In this document: positions 21,039 through 32,502 of the stretch, one piece after another
How the letters are laid out: every line of letters starts with the position of its first letter
Position numbering within the stretch: the stretch's first letter is position 1
Assembly: GCA_020740775.1 (NCBI GenBank)
Contig: JAHEWK010000006.1
Coordinates: 620,001-684,000, forward strand
DNA from: Ilyonectria destructans
Lineage: Eukaryota; Ascomycota; Sordariomycetes; Hypocreales; Nectriaceae
Length of the DNA: 64,000 nt
Direction of reading: 5' to 3'
Notes under the pieces: generated by a model
What the model was told of the DNA's origin: nothing
Database searches by the model: none
The model's input: the letters and a program-made list of their open reading frames with translations, nothing else
Made by a program: the position numbers and the translations under genes

Positions 21039-23127
21039 ATGATGGCTGGCATGCAAGGCAACGCATGTCTATCATGCCGCCAAAGAAAACTCAAGTGCGA
21101 TAGACAGCAGCCATGCGCAAACTGTATTGCTCGCTCGCTGGACTGCAAGCAACAGCTACTACAGTCCGCCAGTCGAGGAGTCAAAAGACCATTTGATGAG
21201 TCAGATTCGTCGACAATAGCCAGTATCCTTTCCAGGCTGGATCAGATTGAAGCTTACATCAATCCAACGCAAAAGAATGCAAGTGGAAGTTTTGCTTCGA
21301 CGCCAATTGGAACTGACATCAATGCCATACGAAATGGCGTTGCAAACCTGGCCTCAAAACCCGATGCACCATTGCCCGATAAAACCACTCAGTCGATCTC
21401 CTCTGATGTCGGAGTGCAACTGGTTCAGGCCATGGCAAATGACAATATCTTGGTGTGCATTTATTCCTAATAGACGGTCAACTTAGATCTAACGGTGCAC
21501 AGCGCCACGCTCTCATGCATAATCTTTCCATATCCATCTCAGCAGACTCCCAGATTCAGCAATGTACGGACTCTAGACACATTCAATTACCTCCTAAATG
21601 TGAAGCTCTTCGCTTATTCCGAGTATACTTTGACTTTGTCGGCCAATTTCAACACATCATCTACGAGCCATATTCCCGTGATTTGATCGAGGAAGTCTAC
21701 CACCATGTAGCAAATGTCTCGACGACAACCGCGCCACGGGGCCTCGCCTTGATACTAGGAGTCATTGCAATAGCAACCATTCTCGAACCGCTCCAAGGGA
21801 GCATAGATACAGTCCTCCCGATTCTCAAAGAACGACTTAAGATATGTGCTGTCTACATCCGATCGTCTATGGACTGCTTGGAACAGCATCGCCGAAGAAT
21901 GGATCACACCCTCGAAAACGTACAAGCAATGCTTGTTCTTCAATTTCTCATCAACCACATTGAAGCATTCTCCCCCAGATACCGTACGTTACTCACCGAA
22001 GCCATTACGGTATCTCACCGTCTCGGCCTGCATCGTATGGACTCGACAACCGCCAAAGGACGACTATCACAGGATGAGACAGATCCAGTGACCCAGGAGA
22101 TGAAGCGGAGGGTTTGGTGGTACTTAGCAGCTACAGATTGGATGGTGTCCATGGCAGAAGGTAGATATGTTCTGTTCATCATATGATGCGTTTCTAATCG
22201 AGTAAAGGGCCATCTGATGCAGGCTACCTCATCCAGCCGAAAATGACAACTACTAGCATCCCGAGACATATCAACGATGACGACCTTGGCAATCCAAACA
22301 TTAAAGAGCGGCCAATGTCAGAACCGACTACGATGTCGTACGTTTTACACCGCCTTAAAATCACGGAGGTAGCTCGATGCATTTCAGACGTGATACCGCA
22401 CGACCCAAACGAAGCAACTTGCGAAATGATACTGTCACTCGACTCGAAGATTGAGTCAGTAATCCAGAGCCTCCCTGCCTTCTTCAGAGTCGAAATCGCA
22501 GACTCGGAGGAAACTAGACGGACTGACCGGAAACATTCATACATTACCATCCAGCGGCTGTTGATCAACTTGATGATCAATCTTGTTCGATGCAAACTCC
22601 ACTTTCCCTATCTCTCTGGGAACCCGAGCAAAGCTCTCCACGTATTCTCACGAGATGCTAGCTTGAAGGCTGCTCGGCATCTACTCTCGGCGCACCGTGA
22701 CATGATCACGTTGGATATTTCACATTCCGCTGATTTCATGAAAATCCAAGGCACAGTTTTTCACATGTTCATAGGGGCACTTATTCTCGCAAGCGATCTC
22801 TGTTGTAACCAACCTCACGGCGAAGATCGCGAACGCCAATCATCCGAGTTGATGATGGTTTTGAAACAGCTCGAGGGCATTAAGCAGCATTCACAAATTG
22901 CTTCAAAGTTCCTCGATGTTTTGACGCAAATGCTTGTCAAGTACGGAGTTTGGTCACCCTCCGCGACTGTTTCAACAAATACGGTGGGTGGATTGGCTGC
23001 AAACTTGGACTCCTTTGGGATTGATCAGATGGGTGTAAACGATTTCGACACACCCTTTCCATTTGATGATTTATGGGAGACATTCGTGGCACAACCTTCG
23101 GCTTTGGACATGATTGATATCCTGTAA
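21039..23127 (+). CDS. Zn2Cys6 transcription factor with fungal-TF domain
   Basis: Three exons (21039-21452, 21503-22160, 22223-23127) give 658 residues. The zinc cluster is C-LS-C-RQRKLK-C-DRQQP-C-AN-C-IARSLD-C at residues about 10-35, followed by a basic linker and a short coiled region 'ILSRLDQIEAYI'. The middle region holds helices typical of the fungal transcription factor domain, with 'RTLLTEAITVSHRLGLHRMD' and 'MKRRVWWYLAATDWMVSMAEGYL', the latter completed by splicing. The protein would bind CGG-type sites in the nucleus. Palindromic CGGATCCG sites just upstream are the best candidates for its own target. It may control the methyltransferase, the P450 or the acyl-CoA cluster that begins 0.5 kb downstream. 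Confidence 0.87.
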
Positions 23128-23629
23128 TTAGGAAGGGTTACTGCAGCTCATTAAGGTATTGCAAAAGGTAACCAGTTGGACTAGAAACATCAGTCTGTCT
23201 GAGTAAACTGTTAACCTTTAAATGGACTGGGTATATAGTCTGTATTTTTGATGCTATTGGGTTTTTCTTTTTACTGTTGAGCTTCTAGTCCCCCCTCTGG
23301 GTATGTGTGTACTAGGGCACCCTAACCTCTTGATATATTGTAGATAGGGTTGGAGATTTGCTATGCTTTTAAGGCAGATTGAACCATATAGTCTTGGTCC
23401 ATGATATTCTATTGTCGCAAACTTGGATACCATCAACCGCCTTCTCTGCGGTTATCATGCCAAACATCTTAACCGCAAATTGGCTACCATTAATCTATCT
23501 TCATAAGTCTTGGTAACTATCCCCATCCCTGTTTAAAATCAACTTGCTGATTCGATCAGTAAGAAAGAGAGCAATCGTACTTTTAGCAGCACTTGTTAGC
23601 TGAAATCCTGAGGTAAGGCTATAGGGAAC
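23128..23629. other. Convergent gap 23128-23629
   Basis: 3' regions of the regulator and carrier genes. It may hold a short last exon of the carrier, ending with a stop at 23501. Confidence 0.35.
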
Positions 23630-24511
23630 TCACGAATGAGGTGCAATTCTCATGAAATATGGCCAGAAGTCTCGATAGAATCGCAGAGGTCCTTCCTTTC
23701 GAATGACTTTGATCAAACAATCTGCAGTGCCAGTGTAAATTGGCAAACCGGTTGCAGGGCCGGTCATTGACTGATTCTGCAGCCGTGTTTTTACAAAGTC
23801 GAACGGCAGGCTAATAACAGCACCGGCGAAACCCGCAATCGCAGCCGCAAGAGCCGTCCGGCTTTCCGGGGAAATGGATGAGTACTTTTTGATTTGATGC
23901 TTGGACTCTGAGAAAAAGGCTAGTTGGCCAAAGTTGGTCGACATTGCTCGGATAATGGTAGGCGCTGACCCCTTCCAGAGTCTGACAACTCCTTCTTGCT
24001 TTGAGATGCGCCATAACGCGTCGAATGCAGAAGTGTAGTTTTGTCGATGCTCCACGGGTCTCATACCATCGGCTTGCATCCGAATCAGAGCGACTTCAGT
24101 AGGATTCCCGACTAGAGCTGCGAGTCCTCCGGCGCTGAGTCCGGCCAGCGTTCTCCCACCAAACCCAAGGGTCGTCCCACGCTCATGAGCACGTTGTTCC
24201 AGCCTTTGTTCAAAATTAGTGAACAATCCCAATCGCAACGAGCCATAGACCAGTTGCCGTAAGAGCCCGGCTGAGAGGCCGTTGTAGAGGTTGAAAAAGC
24301 CGCCTTGTCTAACGATATCTCTTGCTATGAGCCATGGCGAAACCTTTCCATTGCTTCGCTCCATCAGTTGCATCCGGACTTTGACTGTGTCAATTGGCTG
24401 AATGCACACGGTTGCAAACATGCTGGAGCCGCAACCCACAATGAAAGGAATGCCTGCATTGAAAATGCCCTTCGGAGAGGATGTGTTTACATCCAAATTG
24501 GTTGTCGCCAT
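23630..24511 (-). CDS. Mitochondrial carrier, oxoglutarate/malate (dicarboxylate) type
   Basis: 293 residues from ATG 24511. Three carrier repeats are visible, each with a P-x-[D/E]-x-x-[K/R] signature: 'QPIDTVKVRMQ', 'NPTEVALIRMQADG' and 'LPFDFVKTRLQNQ'. 'YNGLSAGLLRQLVYGSLRLG' and 'NPTEVALIRMQADG' closely follow the 2-oxoglutarate/malate carrier pattern, so a dicarboxylate substrate is likely. It would sit in the inner mitochondrial membrane. The frame ends 'RIAPHS' at a GTGAGT that looks like a splice donor. Relatives run on for about 15-20 more residues, so a further exon (possibly ending at 23501) is plausible. It is divergent to an acyl-CoA dehydrogenase across a promoter with three CCTCGG sites. 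Confidence 0.85.
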   Translation of the reverse strand: MATTNLDVNTSSPKGIFNAGIPFIVGCGSSMFATVCIQPIDTVKVRMQLMERSNGKVSPWLIARDIVRQGGFFNLYNGLSAGLLRQLVYGSLRLGLFTNFEQRLEQRAHERGTTLGFGGRTLAGLSAGGLAALVGNPTEVALIRMQADGMRPVEHRQNYTSAFDALWRISKQEGVVRLWKGSAPTIIRAMSTNFGQLAFFSESKHQIKKYSSISPESRTALAAAIAGFAGAVISLPFDFVKTRLQNQSMTGPATGLPIYTGTADCLIKVIRKEGPLRFYRDFWPYFMRIAPHS

Positions 24512-25016
24512 TCTATGAGTGTGCGCAAAGATCTAGATTCTCTCGCGCGGCGCGATCAGTACCGTTTATCCCTAGGCTAACCCGATGTCGGCAACTCTAG
24601 ACCCAGCTGAAGTGTGACGTCTACATGCAACAGGGATACATTCAAAGTTGCTGGTTTAGTTGTTTTACAAAAATTTATTACATGAGTTGGCATGTAATCC
24701 TGTCGCAAGCAGATCGGGTGGTCACCTCGGCGATCATGAATAGCCTCGGCTGACTGCCTCTGCGACGTTGTCCCAACACCAAGCTTAGACTAGACTACTA
24801 TTCAGCAAAGCAGCTTTTGAAGGGCCTGCTTCAAAGTAGAAATCAAGGTCTCAAAGTAGGCTCATAATACTCAGAGGGGTGAACATCATTCTTCACACTG
24901 CGCTCTCTCTTTTCCTACCGAGGACTACCACTAGATAACTGTCAACTATCGGTCATTTGCATCCTTTGACGTCAATACCTACTACACCCGCCTCGACAGT
25001 CTCCCGGAATTTAAAC
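24512..25016. promoter_or_regulatory. Divergent carrier/ACAD promoter with three CCTCGG sites
   Basis: CCTCGG lies at 24725-24730 and 24744-24749, both within a CCTCGGC heptamer, and CCGAGG lies at 24918-24923. Chance would give about 0.25 in 505 bases. This is the target reported for FarA/FarB/CTF1-type zinc-cluster regulators, and a regulator of that type is encoded at 43.4-45.9 kb. Confidence 0.5.
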
Positions 25017-26333
25017 ATGCATCGAGGATTGCTCCATGTGGCTCGTTCAAGACTTTCACATCTCTCTACCGGAGCAGCTAGACACAAAAAATGGCCAGTT
25101 CGGTTCCCGGGTACCTTTGCCAGCTGGCGATGTATTCATGCACGAGCAACAGAATACTTGCCTATCAATCTGCCTGACTGGACCGAATCTCAGCTTTCTG
25201 TTCGCGAGGCCGTTGCAAAAGTCTGCAGCAAATATCCAGACGAATATTGGCTAGAAAGAGACAATGAGCACAAGTTCCCCTGGGAGTTATACAACGATCT
25301 AGCCACGAACGGGTGGCTCGGGATCTGTCTGCCTCAGAAGTACGGCGGTTCCGAGCTGGGAATCTCAGAGGCTGCTGTTATGCTGCAGACTATTTCCGAA
25401 TCCGGCGCAGGCATGAATGGAGCGTCGTCAGTCCATATGAACATCTTCGGCCTAGAGCCTGTTGCGAAGTTTGGCACCGAAGAACAAAAGGAGAGATGGC
25501 TGAAGCCACTTATTCAGGGCAAAGAACGAGCTTGCTTTGGAGTGACTGAACCCAACACCGGTCTTGATACTCTACGATTACAATCATCTGCCCGGCGAGA
25601 CGGTGACTCCTATGTGCTTAGTGGTTCCAAGGTCTTTATCTCAACCGCCCAGGTCGCGGAAAAGATTCTGGTGTTAGTTAGAACTACACCTCTGGCGGAT
25701 GTCACAAAACCAAGTCAAGGTCTGTCCCTATTCTACACGGACCTCGACCGATCTGCTGTGCAAATCACCGAGATCCCTAAGATGGGGCGGTCTGCCGTGG
25801 ACACGAACGTTTTGTTCTTCGACGGTTGGAAGGTTCCAGCTCGCGACCTTATCGGAAACGAAGGTGATGGTTTCAAGATAATCATGCACGGGATGAACGC
25901 CGAGCGTATCTTGGTCGGTTCCGAGGCCCTCGGTCTTGGGTACGCTGCCTTGCGCCGTACCTGCAACTACGCAAATGAAAGAGTCGTCTTCGGCAGTCCC
26001 ATTGGAAAGTATCAGGGCATCCAACATCCTCTGGCTGAGTGTTGGATGAACCTCGAAAGCGCGAGGTTGATGATCTACTTGGCTGCGCGAATGTATGACG
26101 AAGGCTATGCCGATGGAGAGTATGCAAACGCAGGGAAGTATCTAGCCTCAGAGGCTGCATTCAAGGCTGCGGAAAGAGCGGTCATGTCTCATGGTGGTAT
26201 GGGGTATGCAAAGGAGTACCACGTGGAGCGGTACTTGAGAGAGGCCGTCTTATCACGAATCGCTCCAGTTAGCGGAGAGATGATCAAGAACTATATAGGC
26301 CAGCGCGTCCTAGGACTTCCTAAGAGTTACTAG
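25017..26333 (+). CDS. Acyl-CoA dehydrogenase, mitochondrial
   Basis: A single exon of 438 residues from the ATG at 25017; the longer frame to 24957 opens with TTG. The first ~40 residues are rich in Arg/Ser/His and nearly free of acids, a mitochondrial presequence. The core shows 'FGVTEPNTGLD', 'YVLSGSKVFIS', 'GDGFKIIMHGMNAERILVG', 'FGSPIGKYQGIQ' and 'HGGMGYAKEYHVERYLREA'. Glu at about 296 in 'AERILV' lies where isovaleryl-CoA and long-chain dehydrogenases carry the catalytic base. The C-terminal Tyr-Glu-Gly that serves most other members reads Pro-Val-Ser. It would make a 2,3-enoyl-CoA, passing electrons to ETF. A branched substrate is likely but not proven. Confidence 0.9.
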   Translation: MHRGLLHVARSRLSHLSTGAARHKKWPVRFPGTFASWRCIHARATEYLPINLPDWTESQLSVREAVAKVCSKYPDEYWLERDNEHKFPWELYNDLATNGWLGICLPQKYGGSELGISEAAVMLQTISESGAGMNGASSVHMNIFGLEPVAKFGTEEQKERWLKPLIQGKERACFGVTEPNTGLDTLRLQSSARRDGDSYVLSGSKVFISTAQVAEKILVLVRTTPLADVTKPSQGLSLFYTDLDRSAVQITEIPKMGRSAVDTNVLFFDGWKVPARDLIGNEGDGFKIIMHGMNAERILVGSEALGLGYAALRRTCNYANERVVFGSPIGKYQGIQHPLAECWMNLESARLMIYLAARMYDEGYADGEYANAGKYLASEAAFKAAERAVMSHGGMGYAKEYHVERYLREAVLSRIAPVSGEMIKNYIGQRVLGLPKSY

Positions 26334-26883
26334 AAATGTGTCTGTCTGCATAGCTAGAATATTTACTGGGCCGCTATAGATAGATGTTGCGACACGAACT
26401 TTTCCGGGAGACTTGGGCTACAATGATTGCATAAATAACTTTGACATTACGAAAGATCTATACCCCTCAGCTTTGGACTGTCGCGTCCTATCTCCATTTC
26501 CAGTATTCAAGTGATAATAGACCCCAAATCGTCTCTGTGCTCGTGCTGACCTTTCGTCGTTTTCAGGAGAGAACATGTGTCTGAACGGGAGATAAGGTCA
26601 AGAGACAGATTGAGAGGAGATTAGATAACAAGTCGCCGAGGTGCCGGAGTGTGATGAATAATTTCATCCGCTACGGCTAACCGGGGCGGGTATCCGCACC
26701 GAGTGTTCCAGTGCATATCCGAGGTCTCGATATAGTGGACTCCAGTCTGTGGGAATGCAGGCAGCCAAGGTTCAACGGATGAACAGATCATTCAAGGAGA
26801 GACCCCAGCTTCTCGGCAAAAAGTTGTCAATAACATCCACCATTGTTCACTTACACGGCCTATGCAGCAACAATTTCTTCGCT
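26334..26883. promoter_or_regulatory. Upstream region of CoA-transferase with two CCGAGG sites
   Basis: CCGAGG lies at 26636-26641 and 26719-26724. An in-frame ATG at 26755 precedes the chosen start but adds no recognised sequence. No other gene is seen. Confidence 0.4.
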
Positions 26884-28535
26884 ATGAGGTCTTCACTCTT
26901 TCTCGTCGGTCGGAATTTGCGCCTCTCAGAAACAGCCAAGTTCCGTACACATGCAACAAGCAAAAACAATAGACTGCTCGCGGCGAGGCATTATTCATCC
27001 AGCCTTGATCTCGATTCGAAAGATAACGAAGGGCCGTTGAGAGGGCTACGAGTCTTGGATTTATCGCGAGTTTTAGCGGTGAGAAAATGATTCCAAACAA
27101 GTGCGTGATAGAAATACCTTACTAAACTTCGAGTATAGGCTCCATTTTGCACTCAAATCCTAGCAGACTATGGTGCAGATATCATCAAAGTTGAAGCCGT
27201 TGGCAAAGGGGTATGAAATTTGCACTCTCCAATACCAATTCCGTTGAAGTCTGGCAAATAGCTGAGACTATTTTACACCAGGACGATACCAGACACTGGA
27301 TGATGCAAGGAGAGACCGCAGCTTGGAAAAAGGAAGCAGGTCCAATGTCCAATTACTTCTCCGCTGTCAACCGCAATAAAAGATCCATGACGTTGGATTT
27401 GAAGCACCCTAAAGGAAAGGAGATTTTTCTCGGTTTGATGAGAAAGACAGATGTCCTGTAGGTCGACATACCTGGCTCACCCCTAATTTAGAAGGATCAG
27501 AAACAGTAACTAATTCTCGGGCCAATTTTGGCAAGTAATGGTACAGAATCGAAAATTTCAAGCCCGGCACTATGGAACGTCTAGGCATTGGGTACAGCAA
27601 GTTAAAGGATCTTAATCCGGGACTAATTTACGCCAGCATTTCTGGTAGGTCCTTCCGTACTTCCTGAACAGCGCTGTCTGTTCACGGTAGTAATTGAAGC
27701 TAAATCTGGACACGCAGGCTATGGCACTACAGGTCCATATGCCAACCGTGGCGGATACGACCCAATCGCAGGAGCCGAGGCTGGTCTTCTACACGTAACC
27801 GGCGAACGCAAAGGACCTCCCGTACGTCCAGGTTTAGGCGTGGTGGACATGGCGACTGGACTGTACCTTCACGGGGCGATTCTTGCAGCATTACATGCTC
27901 GTGAGCGCACCGGTAAGGGGCAACGGGTCGATGGGTCTCTTTTAGAGACGCAAATCAGCCTGCTCACCAACGTCGGTCTCTCGTGGCTGAATCTGGGGAT
28001 AGAGGCTGAGCGCTGGGGATGTCAACACCCAAGCATCGTGCCGTATGACGCGTTCAAGACCAAGGACTTATATCTTGTCTGTGGCGCCACCAACGACTCA
28101 CAGTTTGCGGCTCTTTGCAAGTTGGTCGGCCTGGACTCGCTAGTCCAGGATGGGCGATTTATCACGAACCCCAAGCGGGTTGAGAATCGCGAGTTGTTGG
28201 GGCCGATCTTCAACGCCGTGTTTGAGACCAAGACCACGGCTGAATGGGTCAGGGTCTTTGACGGAAAAGGTCTCCCCTTTGCTCCGATTAACAACATTGA
28301 AATGGCGTTCTCTCACCCCCAAGTCCAGGCGCGAGACATGATTGCTCATGTCCCTCACGATGCCACAGAGTCCGGTCATATCAAGCTCATAGGCCCTGCA
28401 GTCAAGTTCAGTGAGACAAAGGCGACCATTAGAAGCCTGCCCCCTCGTCTCGGCGAACACACAGATGAGATCTTGGCCGAGGCTGGGATAGATCAAATTG
28501 AGATAGAAAACTTCCGACAACAGGGTATTGTTTGA
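26884..28535 (+). CDS. Family III (CaiB/BaiF) CoA-transferase, mitochondrial
   Basis: Five exons (26884-27078, 27139-27210, 27282-27457, 27547-27644, 27718-28535) in phase give 452 residues. The first ~40 residues ([20 protein letters not shown]...) form a mitochondrial presequence. The enzyme core follows: '[20 protein letters not shown]' (joined across intron 1), '[15 protein letters not shown]', '[16 protein letters not shown]', '[16 protein letters not shown]', '[20 protein letters not shown]' and '[19 protein letters not shown]', the latter bearing the expected catalytic Asp. The sequence is close to succinyl-CoA:glutarate-type transferases, which also accept 3-hydroxy-3-methylglutarate and related dicarboxylates. 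It would activate a free acid at the expense of succinyl-CoA without ATP. Confidence 0.9.
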
Positions 28536-29241
28536 GCAAGATTTATAGATACATAGATCAATCTAGGAATCTGTAACGTCCTTTTTAACTACATTGCATC
28601 CTACTCATCCGAGTGACCAACGACTTTGATAAAGGGTGTCTCACTTAAATGAGCTCAACTAGTTTTAAAGATTGTTCAACTGAAAATCGTCTATTTACCT
28701 GTATAATGAGAATATGAAGTGTAGCATGGCTGTGACACGACCTATCCTAATTTTAGTCTAGGGTAGGCAACCTACCTTCGAAACTGCAAAAGTGGAACGC
28801 TCCACTAGAGAGCTCACGTATTGCCGGATGTCACTGTTCAGCATACCTATTGACAATTTGATGTGTGAAGGCACTGGTCCAGGTAAAGACCAAAAAGACT
28901 TGCTGATTACAGCCAACGATCTACTGAAGCCAGTTCATAATTGGCAGCCAATCGGACAGGGGAACGAGCAAGGTCTGCACTCGGCTATCATCATTGCCGA
29001 GGGTATCAACCACATACGATGTAGTAGGCATTCGGATAAAGATGTGTGTGCTCCGACCATCCAATTAGAGCGCCGCAGGTTGCAGGCATGTACGGCTGAT
29101 CGTCATTGGATCCATGTGAAATCGAAGAATCCAACTCCGCCTACTTGACTGAGAAATAACGCGCATTCCGGATCAACCATTGGCAAGGACAAAGCTACCA
29201 CAGTGCCGACGTCCAAGTATACGACCAAGACACTATCACAA
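28536..29241. other. Intergenic 28536-29241
   Basis: Upstream region of the thioesterase. One CCGAGG at 28997-29002. The 118-codon frame here opens with GTG and resembles no protein. Confidence 0.35.
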
Positions 29242-30327
29242 ATGCAGCGTGCACTCTCATTTCGTGCTGTACCAGAGGAGGGCGAAGACACGTACACCAA
29301 TGCAGAACCTCTATGGCATCCGATATGGGCGCGTGGCATTTTCGGCGGCGCCATCATTGCTCAGTCCCTTGCCATTGCTCAAGATACTGTGCCATCTACC
29401 TTCTTAGTGCACAGTATGCATTGCCATTTCATCCGCCCAGGTAGCAGCACGGTTTCTGTTCTATACACTGTCGAACGTGTTCGCGATGGCAGAAATATCG
29501 CAATCCGACGAGTCCTAGCAAAGCAGTCAGGGAAGTCTATATTTACGGCGACGATTAGTTTCATGTACGAAAACCCATCTGGTAACAAAAAGGTGTTCAA
29601 GCATCAACTGCCTATGCCAAGTGAGGCAAAGGATTTCCCGGCTCCTACAAAATATGGGCAAGACGTGGATGTGACGCTGTTAGCGAAGGCCGGTCAAACA
29701 GATAGCGGGAGCCTATACGAGTGCGTCAGGTTCCCGTTGGTTTATCAAGAGCAGCGGCCAGAACTACAACGACTGTTGCATTGGATAAGAATAGGCGGAA
29801 CTATGGACGGCGAGGTTCCATATACGAATGGGCGCGCGGACAGCAACGGAAGCAAAGTGTCAAACCATAAGATGCACCTTGCTGCCCTGGCCTATATGAG
29901 CGATAGTTATTTCATCGGCACTGTTTCTCGAGTCCATCGAGCCAATCGCTTCAACAACGTCAACGCCGTTAATCGAATAATTGGGTCATCAAATACCGAT
30001 GAGCCGTCAAGGAGTCAGATAATGCGCAGTTTCAAGGATCTTGCAGCCGAAGAGGCGGACGAGATATCTACCTCGACAGCAACAACCGATAAGGAGCGCG
30101 ACAATGTTGAGATGATGGTCAGTCTGGAACACACAATCTTCTTTCATAATCAACGCCACGTGAAAGCAGACCAATGGATGGTATCAGAGATGGAAACTCC
30201 GTGGGCGGGGGATGAACGAGGTATTGTTGTGCAGAGAATCTGGACTAGCGAGGGCGTTCTGGTGGCGACATGTTTTCAGGAAGGCCTCATCCGATTGTTG
30301 CAGGACAAACCGGAAAGTAAAATATAG
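29242..30327 (+). CDS. Acyl-CoA thioesterase II (TesB-like)
   Basis: The first ATG in the frame is 29242 (MQRALSFRAVPEEG); the longer frame to 29203 opens with GTG. This gives 361 residues, the family's usual length. The N-terminal hotdog shows 'EPLWHPIWARGIFGGAIIAQSL' and 'FLVHSMHCHFIRPGSS', then 'VERVRDGRNIAIRRVLAKQ'. The second hotdog ends with 'HTIFFHNQRHVKADQWMVSEMETPWAGDERGI', matching the acyl-CoA thioesterase II C-terminus. The last three residues, Ser-Lys-Ile, are a weak peroxisomal targeting signal. It would hydrolyse acyl-CoA to free acid and CoA, either releasing an end product or recycling CoA. It is co-oriented with the CoA-transferase and acyl-CoA dehydrogenase upstream. Confidence 0.87.
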   Translation: MQRALSFRAVPEEGEDTYTNAEPLWHPIWARGIFGGAIIAQSLAIAQDTVPSTFLVHSMHCHFIRPGSSTVSVLYTVERVRDGRNIAIRRVLAKQSGKSIFTATISFMYENPSGNKKVFKHQLPMPSEAKDFPAPTKYGQDVDVTLLAKAGQTDSGSLYECVRFPLVYQEQRPELQRLLHWIRIGGTMDGEVPYTNGRADSNGSKVSNHKMHLAALAYMSDSYFIGTVSRVHRANRFNNVNAVNRIIGSSNTDEPSRSQIMRSFKDLAAEEADEISTSTATTDKERDNVEMMVSLEHTIFFHNQRHVKADQWMVSEMETPWAGDERGIVVQRIWTSEGVLVATCFQEGLIRLLQDKPESKI

Positions 30328-30383
30328 ACTAGAGTACTCTATATGGACTTCGCATGGGATGTACTTAGAGAATAAATTTGGGC

Positions 30384-30490
30384 TTTTTAACTCTACTCAA
30401 TATCATCAGATAGATCAACACCATTCAGTAGCTGCAAATCATAGGAGCAGACATCTAGCACTGAGCCCAGTACCAGAAGATACAGTAGTT
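30384..30490. repeat. Dispersed repeat family 1, copy A
   Basis: About 107 bases, starting ~57 bases after the thioesterase stop, share an ordered set of blocks with copies at 38061, 47760 and 54767: a 'ctctactcaatatcatcag' block, 'atagatca' and 'ccag(t/c)accagaagatacagtag'. This is the most diverged copy. Confidence 0.55.
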
Positions 30491-30674
30491 CATACATTAA
30501 GTATGTTTATATATCGGTGAACTAATGAAAAGCAATTAACATAATATGAAGTGAAGACGGAAGATGAATGATTTGATTTTATCTAATTACGCCAAAATCT
30601 AGTCAAACTCTACGAAAAGGCGATGAAAGAACCTATAGTGTTGAATGGTACTGGATCACACACATGTCTGAGGC

Positions 30675-31967
30675 TCAACTTGTATCAGCAAGTAGATATA
30701 CCAGTTTCTCAACCCTGACCTTGCCTGATTCGAGATCCTGTAGACCTTGTGGGATCGAACCAAGACCCCCCTCGCAGATTCGAGTAGTATGTGGTCGTAG
30801 TCGCTTCTTCAAGCACACATACCCCAGTTAGCATATTGTTATTGGTGGCTTAGACGGTAAATATGAGCGGGGTGTGAGACACTTACCTGCGCGAGCAACT
30901 CCTCTGTGAGCTGAAAGAACATCTTCCCAAACTGAAAGTCCTCTTGGCTTGCTGGCATGTCAAGAGGACCGAATTTGAAATCTTTACCAAAGACAGTGTG
31001 CATAACAGTCGACACCGCCTCGACGTCGCTTCGAGGACTTTTGACTGGCAGGAGACTGCCATAAACAGGGGCGATCGCGGATGAAGTCGACAGCGCATCA
31101 GCGCAGATCCGAGCGGATGCTTCAATGCTCACAGTATCCCATGCGTATTTGAGCTCGTTGTTGGTGAACTCGCGGATCTGGGCTCCGGCATTGGCGTCAT
31201 TGTAGTCAACGACAAACTCGGCGCCTAGGCTCTTGACATATTCAAAATTTCTCGGAGAACATGTGGTGATTACAGTATACCCCGACCTGCGGAAAGTTTG
31301 TTGACATAGTGAATCTTCAATTGCATGGTGATGGTGCTTACTGTTTGGCATACTGGATACCCAATGCGCCCGTGGCTGTCCCGCCACCATATATCAGCAC
31401 AGGGATGCCATTTCTCTTAGCTTCACCCGTGAGTGGTGGCAAGTCAAGCTTCAAGGCCTTTTGATACAGCCCTTGCCCGACGGTGATGGATCCCAAGCCA
31501 ATGGTCGCCGTCTCTTCAAAGCTTAGGTGCTCGGGGACTCTCATTTGCAAGTCCCCAATTACCGCTGCAAACTCTGCAAATACTCCATCATCTGGATTCA
31601 CAAGATTCGCCCCGTGGCCACAGCCGAAAATCCTGTCTCCTGGCTGCCAGGGCTTGGTGACTGCGCTCCCTACAGACTCAACAATGCCTGCGTAGTCACA
31701 GCCCAGGATGCAACCGTCTTTTGCGCGACCATATCTGACGTGCCTCCAATCGGTAGGATTTAGCGCAACTGCGATAGGCTTGACAAGTACGTGGTCATCG
31801 CGTAGCTGGGGGACTTGACGATTATGCTCCAAGCGGGCGTGCTTGCCATCGACAATAACCGCTCTCATGGAATGATGTTTTCGCTGTTCGCTGACGCCCA
31901 TTAATCGCGGCACCGTATTTCGTGCTTGACGCGAGATGAGACTTCGCGCCGTGCAAAGGGGTATCAT
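30675..31967 (-). CDS. MDR-family oxidoreductase (zinc-free enoyl-reductase-like)
   Basis: Three exons (31967-31342, 31286-30887, 30806-30675) give 385 residues. The N-terminal GroES-like fold has 'MRAVIVDGKHARLE', 'VALNPTDWRHV', 'GCDYAGIVESVG' and 'PWQPGDRIFG'. The nucleotide fold has 'IPVLIYGGGTATGALGIQYAKQ', which continues into 'SGYTVITTCSPRNFEYVKSLGAE' across intron 1. No zinc-binding cysteine set is evident, as in ToxD-type reductases and stand-alone enoyl reductases. NADPH is the likely cofactor. Starting at 31967 gives an Arg-rich, acid-free N-terminus that could target mitochondria; an internal ATG at 31868 gives a cytosolic form. The third exon has a NAGNAG acceptor. It is divergent to the second acyl-CoA dehydrogenase. 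Confidence 0.85.
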
Positions 31968-32502
31968 ATTTTGAAGGCGAATAATGTTTCGTTATCGACG
32001 TGGTGACCTTACACACAATGGGAGTGTCAGCATCGTGTTTGGCATCCTTGATTGACCCAGCAACGTCATTCTTCACCACAAACACCTACGTCCGATAGCC
32101 AATTGATCAGCCTGCAAGCCACGCGGTACTCGGTAATTGACTAGCTTGACCATCCGGCTTCATCATGCTATCAGTTCGAACCCGTTGGATGAATAAGGCA
32201 GGCCCTAGTTGAAATTTCTCGGCCCTCGGTAACCATTGCCGTGACACTCGTCGCAAAATTCCGGTCTCCGAGGTGTTGCACCGCATCTAGGATGGGCTCC
32301 CTGATTGATCCGGTCAAGCCGAGTACAAACCCTTGTTGGAAATCAGCCTGCGGGATAATCGTGATTGACTAGTTTGCCTTATTATTTGCAGTTAAACTTG
32401 TTTCTCTTGTATGCATGTACTATTTTTGAGAGGCCGCGCTCGAACTTTTGGCTTCTGCTCACGCCTTGTGGCATTTGTTGAGGGCTGTATTTTATCTGCA
32501 TC
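31968..32502. promoter_or_regulatory. Divergent MDR/ACAD promoter with two CCTCGG sites
   Basis: CCTCGG at 32224-32229 and CCGAGG at 32268-32273 lie in 535 bases between divergent genes, forming an inverted pair 38 bases apart. No other gene is seen. Confidence 0.42.

Noticed and set aside
28792..29148. 118-codon plus-strand frame upstream of the thioesterase
   Set aside because: It opens with GTG, shows no protein features, and does not splice to the thioesterase in a way that adds conserved sequence.
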